From Paludibacteraceae bacterium (lineage in GTDB: Bacteria > Bacteroidota > Bacteroidia > Bacteroidales > Paludibacteraceae), in contig JAFTZQ010000023.1 of NCBI GenBank assembly GCA_017464475.1, forward strand, positions 1-43,569: a stretch of 43,569 nt of DNA, in the 5' to 3' direction. The notes under the pieces were generated by a model. The model was not told the origin of the DNA. It saw only the letters and a program-made list of their open reading frames with translations, and ran no database searches. The first letter of the stretch is position 1. Each line of letters starts with the position of its first letter. The translations under genes and the position numbers were made by a program. This document shows, piece after piece, positions 21,562 through 29,449 of this stretch.

Positions 21562-22749
21562 ATGAATGAAAGACAAATTGCTGAATTGATTTTTGATAAG
21601 TTTCGCTCATCAAAGTGCAAAGCTGGCGAAATCGTACCGATGAGAGTAATTCGTTTCTCGTTAATCATGAATTTGAATCCCAAAGAGAAAGAATTGTTTG
21701 ATATAGTTTTTGTCGGGTTGCAAATAACGGGATATTTTACATATAAAAAAGACTCTCTGGAATGCATCGTATTAACACAAAAGGGATATGATTATATTTA
21801 TGAGAGAAATCTTGTGGATAAAATGCAGAATACTCCATGGATAATTCCGGCCTGTGTTAATACTGATTGGAATAAAGCATATAATAAACTCTGGAGAATT
21901 ATAGGTCCACAGGAGGGAGCATTATGCTATATTAAGGGATCCGACTTTTATAACTTTATTTTAAAATATTCAGATGAATTACCGCCGTCGTATGGCATGT
22001 ACATTGATGAACTTAGGAAAAAGGGGAGATCAACAAGTAGAGTTGACTACTATAAAGATTTGATTGATGGACTGTTAGAAAAACAAAGAATGTATTTCTA
22101 CGGTGATTTGCAATCTTGGATAGAGGGTAAATTAGTATATAGTCGCGCAGAAATAGATTTTGGTGTTGGTAGAGATTTATTCGAGGACAAAAAATCGGAA
22201 ACAGAATCAACTCTGGCCGAGAAAGACGTTACTGATAAGCAAGTAGAAACCTCAATAGTAGAAGAACAACATCCCATAGTATTCATTTCATATTCATGGG
22301 ATAATGAACAACATGAGGAATGGGTGCTAAAGTTGGCTACTCATCTTCAGTCAAAATATGGAATTAGAGTCATTCTAGATAAGTGGGAGATGAAGCTTGG
22401 AAAACTATTACCTCATTTCATGGAGCATGCAATTACAGATTCACAAAGGGTTATATGTGTGATGACACCGAACTATAAAAAGAAAACGGAGAAATTAGTT
22501 GGGGGTGTTGGCGTTGAATATTCTATAATATCTGCTGAAATTCAAAAAGATATTAAAACTGAGAAATTTATTCCTTTATTTAGGTCTGGGAATTTGGAAG
22601 ATATTCCTGTATTCTTATCTGGTCGCGACTTTATAGATATGAGGGACGATGCTAATTATGAAGAGAAAACGGAAGAGTTAGCACGAGATATTTGGAATGA
22701 ACCAAAATGTAAAAAACCAGCACTTGGTTCAAAACCGAAATTCACTTAA
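21562..22749 (+). CDS. SEFIR/TIR-like domain protein with helical N-terminus
   Basis: A 395-residue protein. Residues about 237-375 are a SEFIR domain: PIVFISYSWDNEQHEEWV, a VILDKWEMKLGKLL segment, RVICVMTPNY and VGGVGVEYSII. SEFIR is a relative of TIR and in bacteria acts in antiphage and abortive-infection systems, either as NADase/signalling domain or as adaptor. Residues 1-90 look like a winged helix (RQIAELIFDKFRSSK..., GYFTYKKDSLECIVLTQKGYDYI); 100-190 are helical. It is downstream of the GHKL-nuclease gene and equally AT-rich; the two probably work as sensor and effector. Confidence 0.8.
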   Translation: MNERQIAELIFDKFRSSKCKAGEIVPMRVIRFSLIMNLNPKEKELFDIVFVGLQITGYFTYKKDSLECIVLTQKGYDYIYERNLVDKMQNTPWIIPACVNTDWNKAYNKLWRIIGPQEGALCYIKGSDFYNFILKYSDELPPSYGMYIDELRKKGRSTSRVDYYKDLIDGLLEKQRMYFYGDLQSWIEGKLVYSRAEIDFGVGRDLFEDKKSETESTLAEKDVTDKQVETSIVEEQHPIVFISYSWDNEQHEEWVLKLATHLQSKYGIRVILDKWEMKLGKLLPHFMEHAITDSQRVICVMTPNYKKKTEKLVGGVGVEYSIISAEIQKDIKTEKFIPLFRSGNLEDIPVFLSGRDFIDMRDDANYEEKTEELARDIWNEPKCKKPALGSKPKFT

Positions 22750-22798
22750 ATATATTTCCCTACAAAATCCACTTTCTTTGCACTTTCTCGCTCCAAAA

Positions 22799-22830
22799 TT
22801 TGCCTATGTACAAAAATAGCAGTAACTTTG
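22799..22830 (+). promoter_or_regulatory. Promoter of the SDR gene
   Basis: TTTG at 22799-22802, 20 bp, TAACTTTG at 22823-22830, a leader of about 55 nt containing a six-codon ATG frame at 22842. Confidence 0.75.
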
Positions 22831-22890
22831 CAGTGTAAAGTATGAAGGGACATAGCAAATAGGAATATAATAGTAAAGGTTTTGCAAAAT

Positions 22891-23595
22891 ATGAGAATAC
22901 TAATTATTGGAGCCAGTTCCGGCATCGGTAGAGAACTTGCCATACAATATGCAACTAAAGGAAATAAAGTGATTGCGGTCGCACGTCGCAAACCATTACT
23001 TTGTGAACTTTTTCAATACTCATCAAACATACAAATAGCACAATGTGATATATCGAACATAGAAGAAACAAAAACACTTCTATCGATGATTTTCAAGGAA
23101 ACCATTCATTTAGCTATTATATGTTCAGGAATAGGAGATTTTAATTCGGAACTTGATTTTGCAATAGAGAAACAAATCATCGATATCAATATTCTTGGTT
23201 GGACGTTTTGTGTTGATACAATATACAAGAATCTTGAAGAGCAATCAAGTGGACATTTGGTAATACTCAGTTCTTGTGGTGGTCTCCGAGGCGAGCCTTT
23301 GTCTCCTTCATATTCTGCTTCTAAAGCATATCAAATAAATTATATAGAAGCGTTATGCAAAAAAGCTTACAAAAGCAAATTGCCGATACACATAACTGAT
23401 ATTAGACCCGGATTGGTTAATACAAGGATGGCTAAAGGAAGTGGCTTATTCTGGGTGATGCCAACTGAAAAAGCTGCAAAACAGATTATAAATGCCATCG
23501 CCCAAAAGAAAAATGTCGCTATCGTAACAAAACGATGGGGAATTATACATTGGATCATGCGACATCTTCCTCGCTCATTTTATATCAGGATATAA
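22891..23595 (+). CDS. Short-chain dehydrogenase/reductase
   Basis: A 234-residue protein. MRILIIGASSGIGRELA gives the SDR cofactor motif (G7-x3-G-I-G). Catalytic residues lie in VILSSCGG (S127/S128) and YSASK (Y141, K145); PGLVNTRM is the usual post-catalytic loop. The C-terminus is basic (KRWGIIHWIMRHLPRSFYIRI), suggesting membrane contact. It would be an NAD(P)-dependent oxidoreductase of unknown substrate. ATG at 22891 is preferred over the in-frame TTG at 22882. It is monocistronic, between its own promoter and a strong terminator at 23615-23646. AT-rich like the preceding genes. Confidence 0.85.
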   Translation: MRILIIGASSGIGRELAIQYATKGNKVIAVARRKPLLCELFQYSSNIQIAQCDISNIEETKTLLSMIFKETIHLAIICSGIGDFNSELDFAIEKQIIDINILGWTFCVDTIYKNLEEQSSGHLVILSSCGGLRGEPLSPSYSASKAYQINYIEALCKKAYKSKLPIHITDIRPGLVNTRMAKGSGLFWVMPTEKAAKQIINAIAQKKNVAIVTKRWGIIHWIMRHLPRSFYIRI

Positions 23596-23614
23596 ATTAC
23601 TGATTAATACAAAT

Positions 23615-23646
23615 GCAAGCCTGTAAAAAATGGGCTTGCTTTTTTG
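23615..23646 (+). terminator. Terminator of the SDR gene
   Basis: GCAAGCC, 11-nt loop, GGCTTGC, then seven T. It overlaps a 60-codon ORF that is therefore not a gene. The rest of 23650-23848 shows no supported gene. Confidence 0.85.
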
Positions 23647-23848
23647 ATATAACGGGTCTATATTTGCTATTTATTGCACACTTGTGTGAGAAAATCACTC
23701 GTCAAAGTCTCCAAGCCATCTACCAACGTAAGACCCAAGTCCATCAGAAACTCTCCCTCGCCGAAGCCGAAGACATCACAACTGCGATAATCTAATTAGA
23801 ACAACGCTCATTCAACACCTCTTTTAACGATTTTTTCTTTCCCCCATT

Positions 23849-23875
23849 AATAAGGTGTTCGCTTCGCTCACGGCT
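23849..23875 (+). repeat. AATAAGGTG hairpin repeat, copy 5
   Basis: AATAAGGTGTTCGCTTCGCT followed by CACGGCT: core identical to copy 2 at 4013-4040, and again placed before a minus-strand 5S-derived segment. Confidence 0.75.
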
Positions 23876-23966
23876 TTGTCTTTGCTCTGCAAAATTTCTT
23901 TTTTACGGACATGCAAGAAGATAGTCGTCGCAGGTGGTGGAGAGGATGCCTCCCGCGCCCAATGGC

Positions 23967-24050
23967 ACAAAAGAAAGAACCCCCAAGACGAATCTCAGAG
24001 GTTCTCAAAGTGGCGTATACGCTACTCTCTCCACAACGTTGCGTACCGAG
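23967..24050 (-). repeat. 5S rRNA-derived repeat, copy 3 (3' tail only)
   Basis: Minus strand 24047-24010 reads GGTACGCAACGTTGTGGAGA, GAGTAGCG and TATACGCCAC, a diverged 5S 3' end. A terminator-like hairpin GAACCTC...GGGGTTC (24004-23977) and a T-rich tail follow. The order and spacing to the AATAAGGTG repeat are the same as in copy 1. Confidence 0.6.
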
Positions 24051-24068
24051 GGCACCAATCTGTACTGC

Positions 24069-24427
24069 CTGCGTTGGCTAGAGTTCAGTATATTAAACCG
24101 ACAGATAAGAAATTCAAACAACCCGGAAAGTTTGATCCCAAAGCATATTTCTCGGGCTATTATGGTGTATTCCGTGGCAAATAGTATACTCCCGAAATCA
24201 TCCAGGCACGAGCAGTTCCCATCGCAACAAAGTTCTTGCGCCCCTTGCCGCTTCATCATTCGCAAAAGGAAGTTGAACCTTGTGTTTTTGAATGGTTTGT
24301 GGCTCCGACTCTCGACTTCATTCAGCAACTCCGCACGTACGGTTCAGAACTGGAGATTCTACAGCCGCAATCTTTACGCGAGCAATTTAAAGCGGAATTG
24401 GAGAAACAATTAGCATTGTATAAATAA
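24069..24427 (+). pseudogene. C-terminal remnant of a WYL-domain regulator
   Basis: In one frame the sequence reads ARVQYIKPTDKKFKQPGKFD, YFSGYYGVFRGK, then an in-frame TAG (24182-24184), then YTPEIIQARAVPIATKFLRP, LPLHHSQKEVE, and FEWFVAPTLDFIQQLR with a final 'LREQFKAELEKQLALYK'. These are the second half of a WYL domain, a ligand-binding module of transcriptional regulators often tied to defence islands. The N-terminal half is gone; the 5S-derived fragment abuts the break. A 28-codon frame at 24439-24525 follows but is not convincing as a gene. Confidence 0.65.
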
Positions 24428-24602
24428 CAACAAATTTTATGTTGGAGGAAGAAGCAAAAGTTCTTGCAGAAGAGTACGTCCATGAGAATGAATCCTCACT
24501 ACTTAGTATATTCTTCAAAGCATAATTTTACCGAGAATAGCACTCATAATAGTCGTTTATTTCGCCACGAAATATATTTTTTGCCTTATAACGTGTTTTT
24601 TC

Positions 24603-24633
24603 TTGCATATCTCGCGAAAAAGTTGTACCTTTG
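24603..24633 (+). promoter_or_regulatory. Promoter of the Pif1-like helicase gene
   Basis: CTTGCATATCTCGCG (-33, extended), about 20 bp, TACCTTTG then CACTTGG; ATG nine bases after the -7 box. Confidence 0.8.
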
Positions 24634-24642
24634 CACTTGGAA

Positions 24643-26856
24643 ATGAATGGGACGAATCCACATATTGACGCAAGCAGACAATCCCTGCCGTACTATCTGG
24701 CGGAGGAGTTTGCGATGCACACCAACCGACCGCTGTTTATCACCGGCAAAGCCGGAACGGGAAAGACAACATTCTTGCGGAAGTTGCGCGAACAGACGCC
24801 GAAGCACATGGCAGTCGTGGCGCCAACCGGTGTAGCAGCCATCAATGCCGGCGGAATGACCATTCATTCGTTCTTTCAGTTGCCCGTCCGGACACTCATC
24901 CCCACACCGCAGTCGTACAAGCAACTGTTTGCAGAACAGCGACTTACGCAGCGCAAACGCAATCTGATTTATCATCTGGAGATGCTGGTAATAGACGAGA
25001 TCAGTATGGTTCGTGCGGATGTGCTGGACGCGATAGACGCCGTTTTGCGGCGGTACAAATACCGCAAGGATCAGCCTTTCGGAGGCGTGCAAGTGGTGAT
25101 GATCGGAGACCTGTTTCAGCTCTCGCCGGTAGTGACGCGCGGAGAGGACGAAGAGGCGATGAAGAAGTACTACGACGGACCGTATTTCTTCCAAGCGAAG
25201 GTGATGCAGGAGTTGCAACCGGTTTACGTGGAGCTCGATCATGTCTTCCGGCAACAGGATCAGACCTTTGTTCAACTGCTGAACGAAGTGCGTGAGAACC
25301 AGCTGACTGCGCAAGGTCGTGCGTTGCTCAATGCGCGGTACAACCCGCGGTTCAGGAACACCGACGAGGACTTCCATATCACCCTCACTACCCACAACCG
25401 CTTGGCGGACGAACTGAACGAACGCGAGTTAGCCAAACTGCCGGACGAGCCGCGTGTTTTCACGGCGGAAATCAAGAAAGATTTTCCGGTCAATATCTAT
25501 CCCACGGACGAAGAACTGACGCTCAAAACAGGTGCGCGGGTGATGTTTGTGCGCAACGACGACCAGAAGCCGCGGCGGTTCTACAACGGCAAGATCGGCG
25601 TGATTACGGAGATCGACAGCGACAAGATCATCGTGCGCTGTGAGGACGGCGAGATAGAGGTGACGCGCATGGTGTGGGAGAATATCCGCTACCGCGAGGA
25701 CGAGAAAACGGGTAAGATTGACGAGGAGATTTTAGGCACCTTCACCCAGTATCCGCTGCGGCTCGCGTGGGCGGTGACGATCCATAAAAGTCAGGGTCTG
25801 ACCTTCGACAAAGTGATCATCGATGCGGCACGTGCTTTTGCCGCCGGACAGGTGTATGTGGCACTTTCCCGTTGCCGGACGCTCGAAGGCATCGTGCTGT
25901 CTTCGCCGCTCGATTATGTGGAACTGGACAACGACCCTTCCGTGCTGCGTTATACCGACAGCCAACCGTCCGTAGAGACGGTCAATCAGGCACTTCCGAC
26001 CGCGCACAAGGAATACGAGATACAACTGTTCAGTGCGCTTTTTGACTTCCACCGGACGCTTTCGCTAGTCGATCAGATGCGCAAAATGGCGACATCCAAA
26101 GTGTCGTTCAACGCTGAGACCCTGCCGTTCTTGGAGGGCCTGCAACCCGTTTTCACCGAATGGCAGGACATCGCCGATAGGTTCCGTCCGCAACTGACCA
26201 AACTGCTGCTTTCTGCCGACAAGACGATGCTACGTGAGCGTTTGCATGCAGCGTGCGGGTATTTTGTGCCGCAGATGGAGCCCGTTGTGCAGCGGATAGC
26301 CGACCATCCCTGCCGGAGCAAGAACAAAGCCGATGTGTCGGATTTTGAGCCGCTGCTGAGTGACTTATTCTTAGTCTTGCACGAGAAGATGCATCTGATG
26401 CGATTGCTGCTCCAAACGGACTTTCCTTCTTCTGAGTCGCTGCTCCAAGCCCGCAACACGTTCGTCGCTCCGATGGATGATCTGCAGCCGCTCATGGAAA
26501 AGCCTCAGAAGAAAGCACCGAAATCAAAAACTCCCAAACAGCCCAAAGCTACCGCCCAAAACGAGATTCGTCAGGACACGATTGACGACATGGCGTTGGA
26601 AGCCATGATTCACGACATGTTGGAGGAAGGCAAACCTTCTTCCTATCTCTTGGATTTCATCAAAATGATGCGCAAGAAACCCGCGCAGGACAAGCCCGCT
26701 GCCTCTCAGGCGGGTGAGCGTTGGACAACGGAAGATGACTTGCGTCTCCGCGAACTGTTCCAAGAAGGCACTCCCATTTCCCAATTAGCCAGGGATTTCA
26801 ATCGCACGTACGGCGCCATCCGTTCCCGCCTCAAGAAATTAGGCTTGATCGAATAG
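24643..26856 (+). CDS. Pif1-like superfamily 1 helicase with C-terminal HTH
   Basis: A 737-residue protein. Walker A GKAGTGKTT (35-43), 'VVAPTGVAAINAGGMTIHSFF' (motif Ia region), Walker B LVIDEISMV, GGVQVVMIGDLFQLSPV, and the C-terminal SF1 motif 'WAVTIHKSQGLTFDKVIID...VYVALSRC', all typical of Pif1/RecD2-type 5'-3' helicases. Residues about 640-737 carry a Lys/Pro-rich linker and a SANT/HTH-like end (WTTEDDLRLRELFQEG, ISQLARDFNRTYGAIRSRLK). It probably acts in replication-fork or repair processing in the cytoplasm. The ATG at 24643 was chosen because the upstream in-frame TTG lies in the promoter. Confidence 0.9.
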   Translation: MNGTNPHIDASRQSLPYYLAEEFAMHTNRPLFITGKAGTGKTTFLRKLREQTPKHMAVVAPTGVAAINAGGMTIHSFFQLPVRTLIPTPQSYKQLFAEQRLTQRKRNLIYHLEMLVIDEISMVRADVLDAIDAVLRRYKYRKDQPFGGVQVVMIGDLFQLSPVVTRGEDEEAMKKYYDGPYFFQAKVMQELQPVYVELDHVFRQQDQTFVQLLNEVRENQLTAQGRALLNARYNPRFRNTDEDFHITLTTHNRLADELNERELAKLPDEPRVFTAEIKKDFPVNIYPTDEELTLKTGARVMFVRNDDQKPRRFYNGKIGVITEIDSDKIIVRCEDGEIEVTRMVWENIRYREDEKTGKIDEEILGTFTQYPLRLAWAVTIHKSQGLTFDKVIIDAARAFAAGQVYVALSRCRTLEGIVLSSPLDYVELDNDPSVLRYTDSQPSVETVNQALPTAHKEYEIQLFSALFDFHRTLSLVDQMRKMATSKVSFNAETLPFLEGLQPVFTEWQDIADRFRPQLTKLLLSADKTMLRERLHAACGYFVPQMEPVVQRIADHPCRSKNKADVSDFEPLLSDLFLVLHEKMHLMRLLLQTDFPSSESLLQARNTFVAPMDDLQPLMEKPQKKAPKSKTPKQPKATAQNEIRQDTIDDMALEAMIHDMLEEGKPSSYLLDFIKMMRKKPAQDKPAASQAGERWTTEDDLRLRELFQEGTPISQLARDFNRTYGAIRSRLKKLGLIE

Positions 26857-26887
26857 TGCGCATCTGTGTTCGTCTCGTATCCTTTGG

Positions 26888-27181
26888 CTATATAGGTAAA
26901 TGACCATAATACACCACAGCCACGAGGGCGGCGATTTGGAGGATGAGGATGACGGGGAGACCGTATTTGAACTTGGCGTGCTGGGTTTTGTGATGCCAGA
27001 GTTTCATGCCGAGGAGTGCACCGAGGCTGCCGCCGGCAACGGCTATCCAAAGTAAGGTCGCTTCCGTGATACGCCATTTGTCATGTTGCGCCTTCCATTT
27101 GTCGATGCCGTACAAGAAGAACGCGACGATGTTAATCACCGCGAGGTAAATCAGAATGCCATATAAGAGGTATTGGCTCAT
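26888..27181 (-). CDS. DUF1294 membrane protein
   Basis: A 97-residue protein with three hydrophobic segments. The DUF1294 signature is plain: FFLYGIDKWKAQHDKWRI followed by EATLLWIAVAGGSLGALLGM and HHKTQHAKFKYGLPV. The family is of unknown function; some members are fused to cold-shock domains. Its ATG directly follows the TAA of the GNAT gene (TAAATG), making it the third gene of the ogt-GNAT-DUF1294 unit. It converges with the helicase gene across 31 bp. Confidence 0.85.
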   Translation of the reverse strand: MSQYLLYGILIYLAVINIVAFFLYGIDKWKAQHDKWRITEATLLWIAVAGGSLGALLGMKLWHHKTQHAKFKYGLPVILILQIAALVAVVYYGHLPI

Positions 27182-27493
27182 TTACGCCAGGATGTCTTTG
27201 TATTCATCGGTGCGGGTGAGGAGGGCTTGGGCGTAGGAGCAGACAGGGATGATTCGGCGGTTGTTGGCACGCGCAAAATTCACTGCGGCAAGAACCATCT
27301 GACGGGCAATACCTTTGCCTTCAAAGCCCTCAAAAACGCGTGTGTGGTCAATGATTATCCGTTCGGGCGTGGGGCGTGCGTAGGTCATCTCGCCGACCTG
27401 GATCGGCTCGGTACATGCCCCTTCATCGGTGGCTTGCAGCCATGCCTCGAAAACGCCGTTCTTTCCGGTCTCTTGGTGTTGAATAGTTATCAT
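27182..27493 (-). CDS. Small GNAT-like N-acetyltransferase (YjdJ type)
   Basis: A 103-residue protein of the compact GNAT family: IIIDHTRVFEGFEGKGIARQ gives the beta4-acetyl-CoA loop and 'IIPVCSYAQALL' the final strand; the conserved end EYKDIL is also present. These proteins bind acetyl-CoA; the substrate is unknown. The start overlaps the ogt stop (ATGA) and the stop abuts the DUF1294 start, so all three genes are translated in series. Confidence 0.85.
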   Translation of the reverse strand: MITIQHQETGKNGVFEAWLQATDEGACTEPIQVGEMTYARPTPERIIIDHTRVFEGFEGKGIARQMVLAAVNFARANNRRIIPVCSYAQALLTRTDEYKDILA

Positions 27494-28011
27494 CGTTGTT
27501 CCAGTTCTAATAATCGTTTCTTAATTTCTATGCCGTATTCGTAGCCGCCTATTTTGCCGTGTGCGGCGATGACGCGGTGGCATGGAATGAGCAATGCAAT
27601 GGGGTTGGCTCCGACGGCTTGTCCTACAGCCTGCGCGGATTTACAGCCGACCATCCGGGCTACGTCTCCGTAACTGACCGTCTTGCCGTACGGAATAGTC
27701 AATAGAGCCTGCCAGACGCGTTGCTGAAACGCCGTGCCTTTGGGGCGGACGGAAATACGCCCGTCTGTCGTTGCGCCCATGACGGCATTCTCCGTCCGCT
27801 TACCGCTGAAATACTCATCCAGCCAACGCTTTGCTTCGTTGAAGACGGCGATTGCCTGCGTTGGCATGGAGTGGGGGGCTGTTCCATTACCGGAGTTCCC
27901 GGATTGCATACCGGGTTGTCCTTCTTCGAACCGCAACGCCGTCAGCACCTCTCCGTCACTCTCCATAACGATTGTACCAAGAGGTGACGGATATGTAGCG
28001 ACAAACATCAT
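27490..28011 (-). CDS. ogt: Methylated-DNA--protein-cysteine methyltransferase
   Basis: A 173-residue protein. The C-terminal domain carries the helix-turn-helix (PYGKTVSYGDVARMVGCKSA, then VGQAVGANP) and the active site LIPCHRVIAA with acceptor Cys144, which takes the alkyl group from O6-alkylguanine in a suicide reaction. The N-terminal ribonuclease-H-like domain (FVATYPSPLGTIVMESDGEV) has a low-complexity insert around residues 32-50 (GQPGMQSGNSGNGTAP). Two adjacent ATGs make the start 28011 or 28008. First gene of a three-gene repair/unknown operon with a good promoter. Confidence 0.9.
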   Translation of the reverse strand: MMFVATYPSPLGTIVMESDGEVLTALRFEEGQPGMQSGNSGNGTAPHSMPTQAIAVFNEAKRWLDEYFSGKRTENAVMGATTDGRISVRPKGTAFQQRVWQALLTIPYGKTVSYGDVARMVGCKSAQAVGQAVGANPIALLIPCHRVIAAHGKIGGYEYGIEIKKRLLELEQR

Positions 28012-28054
28012 CTCTGTATATTTTGTGAATGATGTATATACTCAATAATCGCTG

Positions 28055-28086
28055 CAAAGGTACAAAGATTCTTTGAAATGAGCAAA
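28055..28086 (-). promoter_or_regulatory. Promoter of the ogt operon
   Basis: Minus strand TTTG (28086-28083), 20 bp, TACCTTTG (28062-28055) then CAGCG. Farther upstream, to 28263, are two TTTACTCAATT direct repeats and an AACGCT/AGCGTT inverted repeat but no gene. Confidence 0.8.
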
Positions 28087-28263
28087 TATTTACTCAATTT
28101 TATTTGAATTTTTACTCAATTCTATTGATCATAAGGTTTGCTGATTTGGGGCAATTGAACTGACATTGGCCCGAGATGGGTAGGCAATAGGTTCGGTAAT
28201 GGATAACAGATGACTAAGAATATACAAGAACAACTAACGCTCAATTTTTGAACATAGCGTTCG

Positions 28264-28337
28264 AAAAAAATGACATTGCACTATTTGCACTATTTGCACT
28301 TTGGAGGGAGAAAGTGCAGAAAGTGCAGAAAGTGCAA
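28264..28337 (-). terminator. Terminator made of 9-bp tandem repeats
   Basis: On the plus strand TTGCACTAT x2 and TTGCACTTT, a 6-nt GGAGGG loop, then AGAAAGTGC x3: the two repeat arrays are complementary arms. On the minus strand the stem is followed by TTTTTTT (28270-28264), directly after the HD-cupin gene. Confidence 0.75.
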
Positions 28338-28344
28338 GTCACTT

Positions 28345-29343
28345 TTATACGCGTTCCGCATGTGAGATGGTTATTTCTGCGCCGGGAGAGGAGGCATAGA
28401 ACATGTCGAGAATGACGGGTTCGGAGCCTCGGTTTTCGCCACGGTGGACGGTGCCGATGACCTCTATCATCGCTTCGCCGGCATGGAAAGTGCGTTCGGT
28501 GCCGTCCGCACAGACGATGGTCAGTTCGCCCTGCTGGATGATGCCGTAGTTGATGACAGGGTGGTGATGCCATTCGGTCTTGGCGCCGGCAGGAAAGGTT
28601 ACACGCTTGACAATCAGTTCGGGTTTGCCGGCAGGATAGTCCGGCAGGGGCGCTCCATCCCAAGTTTGGGAGGAACGGAGCAGTTCAATTGTTTGAATAG
28701 CCATAGTTTTATCAGAAATGTTTGTTATGTACCACTTTTCACAAAGGGAACGGAGCTGCGGTTCGTTACGGATGATAGCGCGCAACTGCTCCAGACTCCG
28801 CACATTGCGCTCGGAGTTGAGCCAAAGGCGCATATAACCGCCTTCGGCGTATTTCTCCAGGAGATGTTCGCGTGAACGAGTGTATAGTGTTTCAAAATCG
28901 CCGTTCGGGTAGAGTTTTGCGGAGTATGCCATCGTACGGGCAATGACGGTCTCGGGAATGATCTGTCTGTCGGCTTCGGCTACGATAGCGCCGTAAATGG
29001 TACGCGGCGGGTTCTTACCGCTTGCGCGGTGGTCTTCTACTGCATCGCGCATGGTCAGCAGCTGTTCCTCCGTGAACCACTGCCGGAGTTTGGAATCCGC
29101 CATCAGGATTTCGCCGGAACGGATATGATGGGTCTCGCGGTCGAAACGCAGCCCGAGGTCATGGTATGCGGCAATGACATATACCATCTGTTCGTCTGCA
29201 CCATGTTCGCGCGCTAAGATGAGTGACTCGCGAATTACCGCCTCCGCATGGTCGCGTTTGTGCCCTCCGTCAAAGGCATCGTACTGCGGCAGGATCTCCT
29301 GCTCGATATATTGTTTTAGGTCCATCTTTGGGGTTGTTTGCAT
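28345..29343 (-). CDS. HD-domain hydrolase fused to a cupin
   Basis: A 332-residue protein. N-terminal HD phosphohydrolase: GGHKRDHAEAV (H28, D31, H32) and AAYHDLGLR (H61, D62), with EDHRAS and EADRQ further on. A separate cupin starts near residue 218 (MAIQTIELLRSSQTWDG) and holds the metal-site pattern WHHHPVINYGIIQQGE and 'TVHRGEN'. The cupin begins like a stand-alone protein with its own Met, and the short join (KWYITNISDKT) looks like a former intergenic gap, so this may be a read-through fusion. Start at MQTTPK chosen since the upstream extension crosses a probable promoter (CAAAAATA 29366-29373). Confidence 0.75.
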   Translation of the reverse strand: MQTTPKMDLKQYIEQEILPQYDAFDGGHKRDHAEAVIRESLILAREHGADEQMVYVIAAYHDLGLRFDRETHHIRSGEILMADSKLRQWFTEEQLLTMRDAVEDHRASGKNPPRTIYGAIVAEADRQIIPETVIARTMAYSAKLYPNGDFETLYTRSREHLLEKYAEGGYMRLWLNSERNVRSLEQLRAIIRNEPQLRSLCEKWYITNISDKTMAIQTIELLRSSQTWDGAPLPDYPAGKPELIVKRVTFPAGAKTEWHHHPVINYGIIQQGELTIVCADGTERTFHAGEAMIEVIGTVHRGENRGSEPVILDMFYASSPGAEITISHAERV

Positions 29344-29412
29344 AGTTGTGATTCTAAATTTTTCGCAAAAATAGAGAAAAAAACTGACATGTGCAAGAAT
29401 TGTTTCTTTTTT

Positions 29413-29444
29413 TTTGTGTATGTCGAAAAATTGTAGTACCTTTG
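29413..29444 (+). promoter_or_regulatory. Promoter of the Nudix gene
   Basis: TTTGTGTATGTCGA (-33, extended), 20 bp, TACCTTTG; the ATG follows six bases later. It is divergent from the HD-cupin gene. Confidence 0.85.
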
Positions 29445-29449
29445 CTGAC

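Noticed and set aside
23613-23795. 60-codon ORF after the SDR gene
   Set aside because: Its start lies inside the SDR terminator and it has no promoter or recognisable product; the second half (LQAIYQRKTQVHQKLSLAEA) could be a gene remnant but cannot be supported.
24439-24525. 28-codon ORF MLEEEAKVLAEEYVHENESS...
   Set aside because: Possible relic of a gene downstream of the WYL regulator, but too short and without context to call.
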